A DNA stretch of 64,000 nt from Streptomyces xylophagus (GTDB lineage Bacteria > Actinomycetota > Actinomycetes > Streptomycetales > Streptomycetaceae): contig NZ_JNWO01000007.1 of the NCBI RefSeq assembly GCF_000716435.1, positions 124,001-188,000 on the forward strand. The letters run 5' to 3'. Below are positions 8,980 to 17,394 of the stretch, piece by piece. Position 1 is the stretch's first letter. Each line of letters begins with the position of its first letter. Under the pieces are notes generated by a model, which saw only the letters and a list, made by a program, of their open reading frames with translations, ran no database searches and was not told where the DNA came from. A program made the translations under genes and the position numbers.

Positions 8980-10133
8980 TGGACGTCCAGGGCCGTACGG
9001 CGCCCGGCTTCGAGAAGGTCGCGGAGGTCTTCGCCGCCAACTTCGAGCGGTACGGCGAGGTGGGCGCCGCCTTCGCCGCGTACCGGGACGGCGAACCCGT
9101 CGTGGACCTGTGGGCCGGGGTGACCGACCCCGGAACAGGGCACCCCTGGCAGGCGGACACGCTCCAACTCGTCTTCTCCGGAGCCAAGGGCCTGACGACC
9201 GCGTGCGTGTTGCTGCTGGTCGAGCGTGGCCTGCTGGAACTGGACGCCCCGGCCGCCCGCTACTGGCCGGAGTCCGCCGCGGCCGGCAAGGAGCGGATCA
9301 CGGTCGCCGAGATCCTGTCCCACCAGGCACGGCTCCCGGGCGTACAACAGCCCGTCGACACCGAGGAGTTGCTGAACCCGGAGCACATGGCGAAGCTCCT
9401 CGCCGCACAGGCTCCGTCGACCGATCCGCGGGCCGCGTTCCTCTACCACGCGCTGACGTGGGGCTGGCTGACCGGGGAGTTGGTGCGCCGGGTGGACGGC
9501 CGCACCGTGGGCGCTCTGTTCGCCGACGAGTTCGCGGGCCCGCTCGACCTGGACATCTGGCTGGGGCTGCCGGACACGGAGCACCACCGGGTCGCGACGA
9601 CGATCGCAGGGCCGGGCGTGCTGCGGCCGGAGGATGAGGAGGAGGAGGGGGACGCCTTGCAGATCCTGACCCGCAATCCCCTACTGGCTCCCGACGCACC
9701 CGCTCTGTGGAACTCCCCCGCTTTCCGCCGGGCCCAACTCCCGGCGGTGGGCGCACATGTGACGGCCCGTTCGATGGCCCGCTTCTACGCCTGCCTCGCC
9801 CAGGGCGGCGAGTGGGACGGCGTCCGGGTGCTCGACAAGGCCACCGTACGGCTCGGGCGGCGGGAACTGCGCCGGGGCGTCTCGCCGTTGTGGGGCACCC
9901 CGATGGCGTACGGCGCCGGTTTCGAACTCCGCACGGAACTGGGCCTGTTCGGCCCGCCGCCGGAGACCTTCGGCCATGCCGGCGCGGGAGGCTCCCGGCA
10001 CGGTGCCTGGCCCGGCGAGCGGATCGGTTTCTCGTACACGATGAACCTGACCCGCGCGGAGTTCCCGGACCGGCGGCCGCTGGACCTGCTGGCCTCGTTG
10101 CACGAGGCAGCGCTCACTGTCCCAGGGCGCTGA
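8979..10133 (+). CDS. serine hydrolase of the beta-lactamase/EstB esterase family
   Basis: A 384-residue class C beta-lactamase-like hydrolase. The nucleophile motif SGAK (Ser67, Lys70) matches S-x-x-K, and Tyr156 in FLYHALTWG is the likely second catalytic-box residue. HAGAGGS near the C-terminus replaces the KTG box, as in esterases such as EstB. There is no signal peptide, so a cytoplasmic esterase/lipase-type activity is more likely than antibiotic resistance. The ATG at 8979 overlaps the TetR stop codon; a GTG three bases earlier is an alternative. The pair forms a small regulator-enzyme operon. Confidence 0.85.
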   Translation: MDVQGRTAPGFEKVAEVFAANFERYGEVGAAFAAYRDGEPVVDLWAGVTDPGTGHPWQADTLQLVFSGAKGLTTACVLLLVERGLLELDAPAARYWPESAAAGKERITVAEILSHQARLPGVQQPVDTEELLNPEHMAKLLAAQAPSTDPRAAFLYHALTWGWLTGELVRRVDGRTVGALFADEFAGPLDLDIWLGLPDTEHHRVATTIAGPGVLRPEDEEEEGDALQILTRNPLLAPDAPALWNSPAFRRAQLPAVGAHVTARSMARFYACLAQGGEWDGVRVLDKATVRLGRRELRRGVSPLWGTPMAYGAGFELRTELGLFGPPPETFGHAGAGGSRHGAWPGERIGFSYTMNLTRAEFPDRRPLDLLASLHEAALTVPGR

Positions 10134-10205
10134 CGTCGAGGTGGGCCGGCCGGTCCGGGTCGGTCCGTTTGCGGGGCGGCTGGGGCAGGACGACGATGGT
10201 GAGTC

Positions 10206-12368
10206 ATGGACCCGGTCGGCGTCGCGTCCCGCAGGTTGTCGCGTATCGCGGCCCTGGTGCTGGCCGTCCTCGCCACGGCAGTCCTCACGACTGCGGCCAC
10301 GGCCCGCTCCACCGTGGTCTCACCAGGGTTCTACCGGTCCGTGCTGGACGAGCAGAAGGTCTACGACCGGCTGTACAACCAGGTGCTGGTCGATCCGAAG
10401 ACGGCGGCGGTCACCCGGGGGCTGCTGGCCCGGCTGCCTGTTCCGGAAGCGCAGGTCACCTCCAATCTCAAGCTGGTGCTGCCGCCGGAGACGGTCCGGG
10501 ATCTCACCCAGCAGCAGATCAACGCCGTGGTGGGCTATCTGGGCGGCAAGCGCGACTCGCTGGACCTCACGGTCGATCTACGGCCGGTGCTGGCCAACCT
10601 CAACGACCTGGCCCAGATCTACTTCGGCGATCTCGTCGCCTCCGTCCAGGACCGGCCCGAGCCGGACTTCGAGCGCTTCTCGACCGACCTGTCCACCGCC
10701 CTGGGTGCCGTCGTCGCGGGGCATGTGCCCGGCGGGCTGCCCGCTCTTCCGCTGACCGGAGCGCAGGCGGAGCAGGCTGCCGGGACGCTGGTGAGCGGTC
10801 TGCCCGTAGCGGAGCGGGACGCCCTGCGTCCGGCGGTCGAGGCGGCGCTGCGGGACGGGGATGTCGCTACCGCGCTCGCGACCGTGGCCCCCGCCGTCGT
10901 GTCGGACCGGACCCGTACGGCCGCCGCCCAACTGCGGGCGACCGTCGGCGGCACCTGGAATCTCACCGACACCCTCGCCGCGTCCGGCAACGACCTGGCG
11001 CCCCTCCATCGCGCCCGCACCTACACCGCCGTCGGACTCGGTCTCGCGGAGGCCCTCGCCTCGGCGCTTCTCCTCGTCGCGCTGGTGGTGCTGTGGGTCG
11101 GCGGAGGCTCGGCGCCTCCAGGCCGTCGGCTGCTCCCCCTGGGGTGGTCGCTCGCGGCCGGTGGGGTGCTGGCCGCGCTCATCGCCCTCCTGTTCCGGCT
11201 GGTCAGCGGTGGGCGGGTGATCGATCCGCCGGGTTCCTGGCCGCCGAGTCTGGCCCGGCTGGTCGACGATGTGCAGCGCACGGCCCTGGACCGGCTCACG
11301 ACCACCGCCCTGACGACGGCCCTGGTGCCCGTGCTGGCCGGTGCCCTCCTGACCGGTGTGGGCTGGGCCCTCCAGGTCCGGCCGCACGTCCCCGCGCTGC
11401 CGCGCATCCGGTGGCTCGCTCTGGCCACGGGCGGCGCCGCCGTCGCCGGCGTCCTGCTGGTGCCGTACGCCGTCACGCCAGCCGCGTCCCGCACCTGCGA
11501 GGGCAGTGCGCAACTGTGCGACCGGTCCTACGACGAGGTCGCCTACCTCACCTCGCACAACGCGATGTCGACGACCGTCGACCGGTTCATCGGCCCGCTC
11601 CAGGACCCGGGCATCTCCGCCCAGTTGGACGACGGGGTGCGTGCCCTGCAGATCGACACCTACCGGTGGGAGCTGCCGGACGAGATCACCCAGCGGCTCG
11701 CCGAGTCCGACTTCACCCCGGAACAGCGGAAGTTCATCGCCGCGGCCGTGGACAGGTTCAACCCGCCGCGTGAGGGGCTGTGGCTGTGCCACTCCGTGTG
11801 CCGGGCGGGGGCGATCGCGCTGGTGCCCGCGCTGCGCGAGATCGGTGACTGGATGCGCGCCCATCCGACCGAGGTCGTCACGCTGATCGTGCAGGACGCG
11901 ATCAGCGGCGAGGACACCCAACAGGCCTTCGCGCAGGCCGGGTTGACCGACCTGGTCCACACCCCTGACCCCGATCCCGCGAAGCCCTGGCCATCCCTCG
12001 GCGACATGATCGACAGCGGGCGTCGGCTCGTCGTCTTCGCCGAGCGGGCCGACGGTCCGGCGCCCTGGTACCGGAACTTCTACGACTACGGGATGGAGAC
12101 CCCGTTCGCGTTCCGCACGCCGGACGCGATGAGTTGCGTACCGCATCGCGGTGGCACCGACAAGCGCCTGTTCCTGCTCAACCACTTCGTCACCATCGAC
12201 GGCGGCAGCCGGCTGGACGCGGGCAAGGTCAACGCCCGCCAGTACGTGCTCGACCGCGTCCACCGCTGCGAGCGGGAACGCGGTCGGCCGGTGAACTTCG
12301 TCGCCGTCGACTACACGACGATCGGGGACGCGGGATCAGCCGTGGACGAGCTCAACTCCCAGCGTTAG
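10206..12368 (+). CDS. membrane protein with C-terminal PLC-like phosphodiesterase domain
   Basis: A 720-residue protein. An N-terminal hydrophobic segment (about residues 12-34) is followed by a roughly 230-residue extracytoplasmic helical region, a cluster of four hydrophobic helices (about 275-420), then a C-terminal domain of about 290 residues. That domain has the PLC-like TIM-barrel signature: TSHNAMS (His451), an acidic strand VRALQIDTYRW, and LCHS (His529), equivalent to the two catalytic histidines of phosphatidylinositol phospholipase C. Topology suggests the catalytic domain sits outside the membrane. Paired cysteines (CEGSAQLCDRS, CHSVC) support an exported location. Substrate unknown. 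Confidence 0.75.
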   Translation: MDPVGVASRRLSRIAALVLAVLATAVLTTAATARSTVVSPGFYRSVLDEQKVYDRLYNQVLVDPKTAAVTRGLLARLPVPEAQVTSNLKLVLPPETVRDLTQQQINAVVGYLGGKRDSLDLTVDLRPVLANLNDLAQIYFGDLVASVQDRPEPDFERFSTDLSTALGAVVAGHVPGGLPALPLTGAQAEQAAGTLVSGLPVAERDALRPAVEAALRDGDVATALATVAPAVVSDRTRTAAAQLRATVGGTWNLTDTLAASGNDLAPLHRARTYTAVGLGLAEALASALLLVALVVLWVGGGSAPPGRRLLPLGWSLAAGGVLAALIALLFRLVSGGRVIDPPGSWPPSLARLVDDVQRTALDRLTTTALTTALVPVLAGALLTGVGWALQVRPHVPALPRIRWLALATGGAAVAGVLLVPYAVTPAASRTCEGSAQLCDRSYDEVAYLTSHNAMSTTVDRFIGPLQDPGISAQLDDGVRALQIDTYRWELPDEITQRLAESDFTPEQRKFIAAAVDRFNPPREGLWLCHSVCRAGAIALVPALREIGDWMRAHPTEVVTLIVQDAISGEDTQQAFAQAGLTDLVHTPDPDPAKPWPSLGDMIDSGRRLVVFAERADGPAPWYRNFYDYGMETPFAFRTPDAMSCVPHRGGTDKRLFLLNHFVTIDGGSRLDAGKVNARQYVLDRVHRCERERGRPVNFVAVDYTTIGDAGSAVDELNSQR

Positions 12369-12380
12369 GCGACCCGTTGC

Positions 12381-12992
12381 TCAATAGCGCTGCGCCTTCG
12401 CCAACTTCGGGGTGAGCACCGGCTCCGGCGGCTTGGTGCTGATGGCGATCGGCTGGGCCTTCGCGCCGGGGGCGAGGTTCTCGGCGCCGACGTAGCGGGT
12501 CTCCACCACCTTCCCCGAGGAGTCGAGGAAGTCGACCTGGACGGCGTAGGACGCCTTCTTGTCGGTCTTGTCGGTGATGGTGACGACGACGGCGAGCAGT
12601 CCGCCGGTCTGGGCGCGCGGTTTGCCGGTCATGGCGACCTCGGACATCGCGTTGCCCTGGCCCTTGACGTCCTTGAGTTCGTTCTGGGCGTCCTTGCTCG
12701 CACGGGCCACCTCGGCCGACACGGAGGCCTCGAAGGAGGATGCGGCGGCCGAGGCGGAGGATGCGGCGGCGGAGGCCCGGGCCTGGGCCGATGCGATCGC
12801 CGAGGAGGCGGCCGACTTCAGGGCCGACGGTGTCATGCCCGAGAAGGAGGCCGTGTCCGGTGTCGACACCTGCGAGCTGCTGCCGGAGCTGTTGTTGTCG
12901 TCGCCGCACGAGACCAGCGCGACCGTGCTCGCCGCGACGACGGCGAGGACCAGGGCGGCCGGGCGGGCCCGGCGGAGTGACTTGGTATTCAT
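12381..12992 (-). CDS. putative lipoprotein with Ala-rich coil and FxLYD-like domain
   Basis: A 203-residue predicted lipoprotein. The signal peptide MNTKSLRRARPAALVLAVVA runs to a lipobox ending in Cys29 (ALVSC). An Ala/Ser-rich helical stretch (about residues 55-105) looks like a coiled-coil spacer, and the last 80 residues (LLAVVVTITDKTDKKASYAVQVDF and following) fit an Ig-like FxLYD-type fold. Known members bind the cell envelope; no specific role can be assigned. The ATG at 12992 is preferred over an upstream in-frame start because it places the positively charged n-region correctly; AAGG lies 9 nt upstream. It is not overlapped by the PLC-like gene, which converges 12 bp away. Confidence 0.7.
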   Translation of the reverse strand: MNTKSLRRARPAALVLAVVAASTVALVSCGDDNNSSGSSSQVSTPDTASFSGMTPSALKSAASSAIASAQARASAAASSASAAASSFEASVSAEVARASKDAQNELKDVKGQGNAMSEVAMTGKPRAQTGGLLAVVVTITDKTDKKASYAVQVDFLDSSGKVVETRYVGAENLAPGAKAQPIAISTKPPEPVLTPKLAKAQRY

Positions 12993-13022
12993 CGAAATGA
13001 ACCTTATGTCGGAAATTTCGAT
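12991..13022. repeat. inverted repeat over the lipoprotein start
   Basis: ATCGAAAT (12991-12998) and ATTTCGAT (13015-13022) form a perfect 8-bp inverted repeat with 16 bp between them. The left arm overlaps the minus-strand start codon, so a bound protein or an RNA hairpin could affect expression. Confidence 0.35.
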
Positions 13023-13023
13023 G

Positions 13024-13083
13024 TCACATCTCGTCGCCGCCGGTCTCACATCCCGTCGCCGCCGCTCTCACGCCTCGTCGCGC
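13024..13083. repeat. 22-bp tandem repeat including the hydrolase stop codon
   Basis: Two adjacent 22-bp units (13024-13045 and 13046-13067) differ at only two positions, and a third partial unit begins at 13068 exactly at the hydrolase stop codon. The 3' end of the coding sequence seems to have been duplicated into the spacer. Confidence 0.55.
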
Positions 13084-14372
13084 GTGAGGGCGAGCAGTCG
13101 GTCCAGGACGCGCGGGCCGCCGGCCCGTACGCCGTCGTGTTCGAACTCGTCGGTGACCCAGGTGCGCAGGCCGCGGATCGAGCGGGCGGTCTGGAGGGAG
13201 TGGGTCGCGTCGACGTACATGTCGTCGTGGTAGACGGCCGCGGCGACCGGAACCTCGTTGGCGGCGAGGCGCGCCGGGTCGTAGAGGGGCTGCCAGTCGG
13301 TGCGGGCGGCGAGGAGTTCGGCGGTGTCGCGGAGCGGGCGCAGGGCGGGGTCGCAGTCGAACATCCAGGGGTGGATGGACTCGCCGGTGAAGAGGAGAGG
13401 GCTGTCGCCCGCGAGGGTCTTGGCCGCGTCGAACTGCGGGAACTCGGCGCGGACGCGCTCGGCCGACCAGGCGGTGGGGCGGCTGTCCTGGCCGTAGGTC
13501 GCCTCGTGGACGAGGGCGTAGAGGGGGTGGCCGGCGTAGGAGAGGGAGTTCTGGACCTCTTCCTGGAACGCGTCGGAGAGTTCGTGGCCCTGTGGGGTGC
13601 GGACGAAGGCGTGCTCGAGGAGGAAGTGGAGGCGGTGGCTGCCCTCGCTGCCGCCAAGCATGATGCCGAGGGACTGGAAGGCTTCGACGGTGAGCCGGTA
13701 GCCGTTGGGGAGGACCGGCTCGTGCTGCATCACGTACTCGGCGATGCGGCGGGCCCGGTCCACGTCCTGCGGGTAGCGGTCGTAGTGGGCGGTGACCTTG
13801 CGCTCGATGCGCGGGTAGGCGGCCCGGTAGACGTCGTCGGCGTGGGCGTCGAGGGACGGCAGGCCGCCGGTGAGGACGGCGGCGCACAGGCCTTCGGGGG
13901 CGGTGGAGAGGTAGTTCACCGTACAGAAGCCACCGAAGCTCTGGCCGAGGACGGTCCAGGGGGCACCGCCGGTGACGGCCGACCGGATCGTCTCGCAGTC
14001 CCGGACGATGGAGTCGGCGCGGAAGTGCGTGAGGTGGTCGGCCTGCTCGGCGGGGCCGCCGCGCAGCGGGAGCGTCTGCCGGGTGAGCGGGGTGGAGTGG
14101 CCGGTGCCGCGCTGGTCGAGGAGGAGCACCCGGTATTCGTCCAGAGCCCGGCCGAGCCAGGCCTGTCTACCGACGAAACGATTCGCCCCGAAACCTGGTC
14201 CGCCCTGGAGGTAGACCAGCCACGGCAGGTCCTCCCGGTCCGCCTTGTCACTCGCGACGACCTCACGGGCGTAGAGCTCGATGGTCTCGCCCGTGGGGTC
14301 CTCGTGGTCGAGGGGCACGGTGAAGTGGCGGTCGGTGAGGACGACGCCGGGCTGGCGGTAGCTGACGGACAA
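13068..14372 (-). CDS. alpha/beta hydrolase, proline iminopeptidase-like (S33)
   Basis: A 434-residue alpha/beta hydrolase. It has the oxyanion-hole motif QGGPGFG (56-62), LLLDQRGTGHST (84-94) and the nucleophile elbow GQSFGG with Ser145, the pattern of S33 prolyl aminopeptidases and tripeptidyl aminopeptidases. The likely acid and His lie near the C-terminus (VAAAVYHDDMYVD). There is no signal peptide, so it probably cleaves N-terminal residues from short peptides in the cytoplasm. I chose a TTG start at 14372 because AGGAG lies 5 nt upstream and the protein then begins SVSYRQPGVVLTD, as relatives do; a GTG at 14411 has no ribosome site. Its stop codon lies in a 22-bp tandem repeat. Confidence 0.8.
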   Translation of the reverse strand: MSVSYRQPGVVLTDRHFTVPLDHEDPTGETIELYAREVVASDKADREDLPWLVYLQGGPGFGANRFVGRQAWLGRALDEYRVLLLDQRGTGHSTPLTRQTLPLRGGPAEQADHLTHFRADSIVRDCETIRSAVTGGAPWTVLGQSFGGFCTVNYLSTAPEGLCAAVLTGGLPSLDAHADDVYRAAYPRIERKVTAHYDRYPQDVDRARRIAEYVMQHEPVLPNGYRLTVEAFQSLGIMLGGSEGSHRLHFLLEHAFVRTPQGHELSDAFQEEVQNSLSYAGHPLYALVHEATYGQDSRPTAWSAERVRAEFPQFDAAKTLAGDSPLLFTGESIHPWMFDCDPALRPLRDTAELLAARTDWQPLYDPARLAANEVPVAAAVYHDDMYVDATHSLQTARSIRGLRTWVTDEFEHDGVRAGGPRVLDRLLALTRDEA

Positions 14373-14474
14373 CGGTGCTCCTGGGACGGACGGGATGACG
14401 GGCCGCGTCACAGTTCAGCACATGTGCGTCCGATATCCGACCCCCTGGATCATGAAATCCTACTGACCGGACGA

Positions 14475-15500
14475 TCAGCGTGCGGCGAGACTGGAGCGGC
14501 GCACCACCAGTTCCGGCTGGAGCACGACCCGCCGGTGTTCGTGCGGACGGGCGGCGGTCTCCGCCTCGGTCTCCTCCAGGAGCAGTTCGGCGGCCAGCGC
14601 GCCCATGGTGACGGCGGGCTGGCGGACCGAGGTGAGCGGTACGGCGGCCGCGGCGGCGAACTCGATGTCGTCGTAGCCGACGATCGCGAGGTCGTCGGGG
14701 ACGCCGACCCCGGCCGCGTACATGGCCTGGAGCACGCCGAGGGCGAGGAGGTCGTTGGCGCAGAAGACGGCCGTGGGGCGGTCGGCGAGGCCGAGCAGCC
14801 GCGCGCCGGCGTCCCGCCCGGCGGCCACGTCGAGCCGGTCGGTGGGCAGCTCGCGCAGCGAGTCGGGGTCGAGACCGGCCTCCGCGAGCGCGTTCTTGGC
14901 GCCCGTACGGCGGTCCCGCACCTGGTTGAAGCCGGGCGGACCGCTGACGTACGCGATGGAGCGGTGCCCGGCGTCGACCAGGTGCCGCACGGCGAGCGCG
15001 CCGCCGGCGACGTCGTCGACGGAGACCGAGCACTCGGTGGTGCCCTCGGCGACCCGGTCGACAAGCACGAAGGGGATGCCGTGCCGGCGGAACGACTCGA
15101 TGTTCCGCCCGGTCGCGTCGGCCGGGGTCAACAGCACGCCCCGGACCCGCTGTTCGGCGAAGAGCGACAGATACTCGGCCTCCTCGCCGGGGCTCTGCGC
15201 GCTGTTGCAGACCATCACGCCGAGCCCGGACTCGCGTGCGGCGCGCTCGGCGCCGCGGGCCACGTCCACGAAGAACGGGTTGCCCATGTCGAGAACGAGC
15301 AGTCCCATGATCCGGCTCCGGCCCGCGCGCAGCTGACGCGCCGACTCGCTGCGCACATAGCCGAGCCGGTCGATCGCGGACAGCACCCGGGCCCGGGTCT
15401 CCGTGGCGACGGTGTCCGGGCGGTTGATGACGTTCGAGACCGTGCCGACGGAGACTCCGGCGGCACGGGCGACGTCCTTGATACCCACCGGCTGGGCCAT
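14475..15500 (-). CDS. rhaR: LacI family regulator, probable rhamnose repressor
   Basis: A 341-residue LacI/GalR protein. The N-terminal helix-turn-helix (IKDVARAAGVSVGTVSNVINRPDTV, residues 7-31) is followed by the hinge LGYVRSESARQLRAGRSR and a periplasmic-binding-protein-like sensor domain. It is the last gene of the minus-strand series that contains the rhamnose transporter and mutarotase, so L-rhamnose or a catabolite is the likely inducer. The divergent rhaT/rhaI promoter region, 6.7 kb away, carries three palindromes with TGAAA/TTTCA or CGAAA/TTTCG arms, the expected LacI operator type. The gene name is by context; binding is not demonstrated. Confidence 0.75.
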   Translation of the reverse strand: MAQPVGIKDVARAAGVSVGTVSNVINRPDTVATETRARVLSAIDRLGYVRSESARQLRAGRSRIMGLLVLDMGNPFFVDVARGAERAARESGLGVMVCNSAQSPGEEAEYLSLFAEQRVRGVLLTPADATGRNIESFRRHGIPFVLVDRVAEGTTECSVSVDDVAGGALAVRHLVDAGHRSIAYVSGPPGFNQVRDRRTGAKNALAEAGLDPDSLRELPTDRLDVAAGRDAGARLLGLADRPTAVFCANDLLALGVLQAMYAAGVGVPDDLAIVGYDDIEFAAAAAVPLTSVRQPAVTMGALAAELLLEETEAETAARPHEHRRVVLQPELVVRRSSLAAR

Positions 15501-15588
15501 CAGGCGGAGACCTCCAGGGTGACGTGGGACGGCGGGAAGGTCTTCACATTACCGTCATGACCTTTGCCGACTCCGGCGACCGTGCCGG

Positions 15589-17001
15589 TCACGCGGGCAG
15601 GGCGAAGTCGACGACGTGGAGTGCCGAGGGGGTCGTACCGCTCGACTTCTCCTGGTACATGAACGACAGCACGTTGTCCGCCTTCACCCGCAGCTCGTCG
15701 ATGACGACCTCGCCGAACGCGTTCAGGTCGCTCCCGTCGTACAGCAGCGCCCAGTCGGAGTACCCGGAGGACTTCGAGGCGGCGGCGATACGGCCGTAGG
15801 GCAGGACCGCGTAGGCGTTGTCGTACTTGTCCAGGACCAGCTTGGTGCGCTGGCTGGAGTTCAGGGCGATGGGGATCTCGGTCTTCTGCCAGGTGCCCGA
15901 CGCGTTCTTGCGGACGTGGAAGGCGCGGCCGTTGGTCGTGCGGTCCGTGACGTAGTTGGTGGTGCACTGGCCGAAGCGGCCGGGGACGTAGCTGATGATC
16001 GCGTGCGGGAGCCCGGTGGAGTCGGTGGTCTGGCTCTCCTGGTTCATCAGGGAGTGTTCGGGATTGAGGGAGTCGACGACCAGTCCGGCGTCCGTGACCG
16101 CCACCGTGTCCGAACTGCCTGTCGTCCCTACGACAGTTCCGGCGTCGTTGCGCCAACTGCGGCCCCGGTCGGTCGAGTAGACATAGCCGGTGTCGTGGTT
16201 GGTGATACCGCCGCTGTTGCACATCACGGCGGCGGACTGCTCGCGCCAGGTGAAGAAGGAGTGCAGGCGGCCGTTGACGTCGTAGTCGATGCCGTGGAGG
16301 TACATGTTGCGGGCGGTGCTGGAGCCGTGGGTGCTGGTGTAGGTACCGGTGGAGCTGGTCCACTCCCCCAGCGCGGTCCAGGTCGAACCGTCGTACTCCG
16401 CAAGGGCGTTGCGGCCGTTGCCGGAGATCCCGACGCGGTAGCTGAGCTGCAGCCTGCCTTCGGGGGTGGCGATGAACTGGGGGTAGGTGAACTGGGTGGT
16501 GAGGGCTACTCCGTCCAGCGAGGTCTGTACGGCGCCGAGGACGGCCGAAGTCCAGGCGATGGACGCCGGGTTGTCGAGGAGACCGGCGATCGACTTGACG
16601 TAGAAGAAGCCGTCGCTGTGGGAGTCCATGTTGAGGTGAAGACGGCCGTCTGCACGGGACACACCCATGGAGATGACGTTGTGGGAGTCGTCGCTCTTCA
16701 GGGTGTGGGAGAGGGTGATCTTCGACCAGGTGGTGCCGCCGAGGACCCGGCGGGCGACGACGGCGTTCTTGGTGGACGTGTACCAGGCCGCGTACTGATA
16801 GCCCTTGTAGGTCAACAGGCCGTTCTTCTGGAACGAGTTGTTGTTGACCAGGCCGTCGTAGGAGACGAAGTAGACGGCCTGGGCGTCGAGTTGGGTGGTG
16901 TTCTTCCTTGTGACGGACGGGCCGGGGTCGGCCGCCCGTGCGATGCCCGGCGTTGCCACGGCCGCAAGTATGGCGGTCGTGAGCACGGCGCGTCTTTTCA
17001 T
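15589..17001 (-). CDS. secreted BNR_4 beta-propeller, candidate rhamnosyl-glycan lyase/hydrolase
   Basis: A 470-residue secreted protein. The signal peptide MKRRAVLTTAILAAVATPGIARA gives likely cleavage after residue 23. The rest resembles the BNR_4 beta-propeller family, including the segment DDSHNVISMGVSRADGRLHLNMDSHSDGFFYVKS (about residues 102-136; three shorter pieces DDSHN, DGRLHL, SHSDGFFY are key), typical of the fold shared by ulvan lyases (PL24, PL25), the rhamnose-glucuronate lyase family PL27 and rhamnosidase family GH145. All these act on rhamnose-uronate linkages, which suits its position between rhaM and rhaR in the rhamnose import operon. The exact CAZy family and reaction (lyase or hydrolase) cannot be settled by eye. 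It lies 22 bp after rhaM, so it is probably co-transcribed. Confidence 0.7.
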   Translation of the reverse strand: MKRRAVLTTAILAAVATPGIARAADPGPSVTRKNTTQLDAQAVYFVSYDGLVNNNSFQKNGLLTYKGYQYAAWYTSTKNAVVARRVLGGTTWSKITLSHTLKSDDSHNVISMGVSRADGRLHLNMDSHSDGFFYVKSIAGLLDNPASIAWTSAVLGAVQTSLDGVALTTQFTYPQFIATPEGRLQLSYRVGISGNGRNALAEYDGSTWTALGEWTSSTGTYTSTHGSSTARNMYLHGIDYDVNGRLHSFFTWREQSAAVMCNSGGITNHDTGYVYSTDRGRSWRNDAGTVVGTTGSSDTVAVTDAGLVVDSLNPEHSLMNQESQTTDSTGLPHAIISYVPGRFGQCTTNYVTDRTTNGRAFHVRKNASGTWQKTEIPIALNSSQRTKLVLDKYDNAYAVLPYGRIAAASKSSGYSDWALLYDGSDLNAFGEVVIDELRVKADNVLSFMYQEKSSGTTPSALHVVDFALPA

Positions 17002-17023
17002 GTGAGCGGCTCCTGTGGGGGGA

Positions 17024-17344
17024 TCACGCGAGGTGGAAGACCTCGGTGAGGGGCTTCATCGCTTCGTCGGGACGGGCGCCGTCCAGGGACTCGAAGAACG
17101 GCGCCATCTCCGCCTGCCAGCGGGAGTTGATGTCGGTGGCTTCCATGCCGGCCTGGGCGGCGGCGAAGTCCTCGGTCTCCAAGTAGCCGACCAGCAGGCC
17201 GTCTTCACGCAGGAAGAGCGAGTAGTTGTGCCAGCCGGTGGCCGAGAGTGCGTCGAGCATCTCGGGCCACACGGCGGCGTGCCGCTCGCGGTACTCGTCG
17301 AGGCGGTCCGCCCGGACCTTCAGCAGGAAACACACGCGCTGCAT
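17024..17344 (-). CDS. rhaM: L-rhamnose mutarotase
   Basis: A 106-residue RhaM/RhaU family protein. The N-terminal block QRVCFLLKVRADRLDEYRERHAAVWPEM carries His22, the catalytic residue known from E. coli RhaM, and WHNYSLFLREDGLLVGYLE matches the family core. It interconverts the alpha and beta anomers of L-rhamnose so that the beta-specific or alpha-specific downstream enzyme is supplied. Length matches the family (about 104 residues). The ATG at 17344 has AAGGGG 5 nt upstream; GTG and TTG codons just before it are less likely starts. It follows rhaS by 50 bp in the transport operon. Confidence 0.93.
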   Translation of the reverse strand: MQRVCFLLKVRADRLDEYRERHAAVWPEMLDALSATGWHNYSLFLREDGLLVGYLETEDFAAAQAGMEATDINSRWQAEMAPFFESLDGARPDEAMKPLTEVFHLA

Positions 17345-17394
17345 CAACACCCCTTAGGGAAAAGGGACTTCGGGGACTCCTGGGACTTCGGGGA

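Noticed and set aside
10578..12263. Long antisense open frame (561 codons) opposite the PLC-like gene
   Set aside because: High GC keeps stop codons rare on the opposite strand; composition is Arg/Gly/Pro-rich low complexity and no domain is recognisable.
5290..12368. A natural-product biosynthetic cluster around the P450
   Set aside because: No core synthase, carrier protein, transporter or tailoring set is present; the neighbours are unrelated small units.
13137..15560. Plus-strand open frame of 807 codons across the hydrolase and LacI genes
   Set aside because: Both minus-strand genes have clear family motifs and ribosome sites; the frame is a GC artefact.
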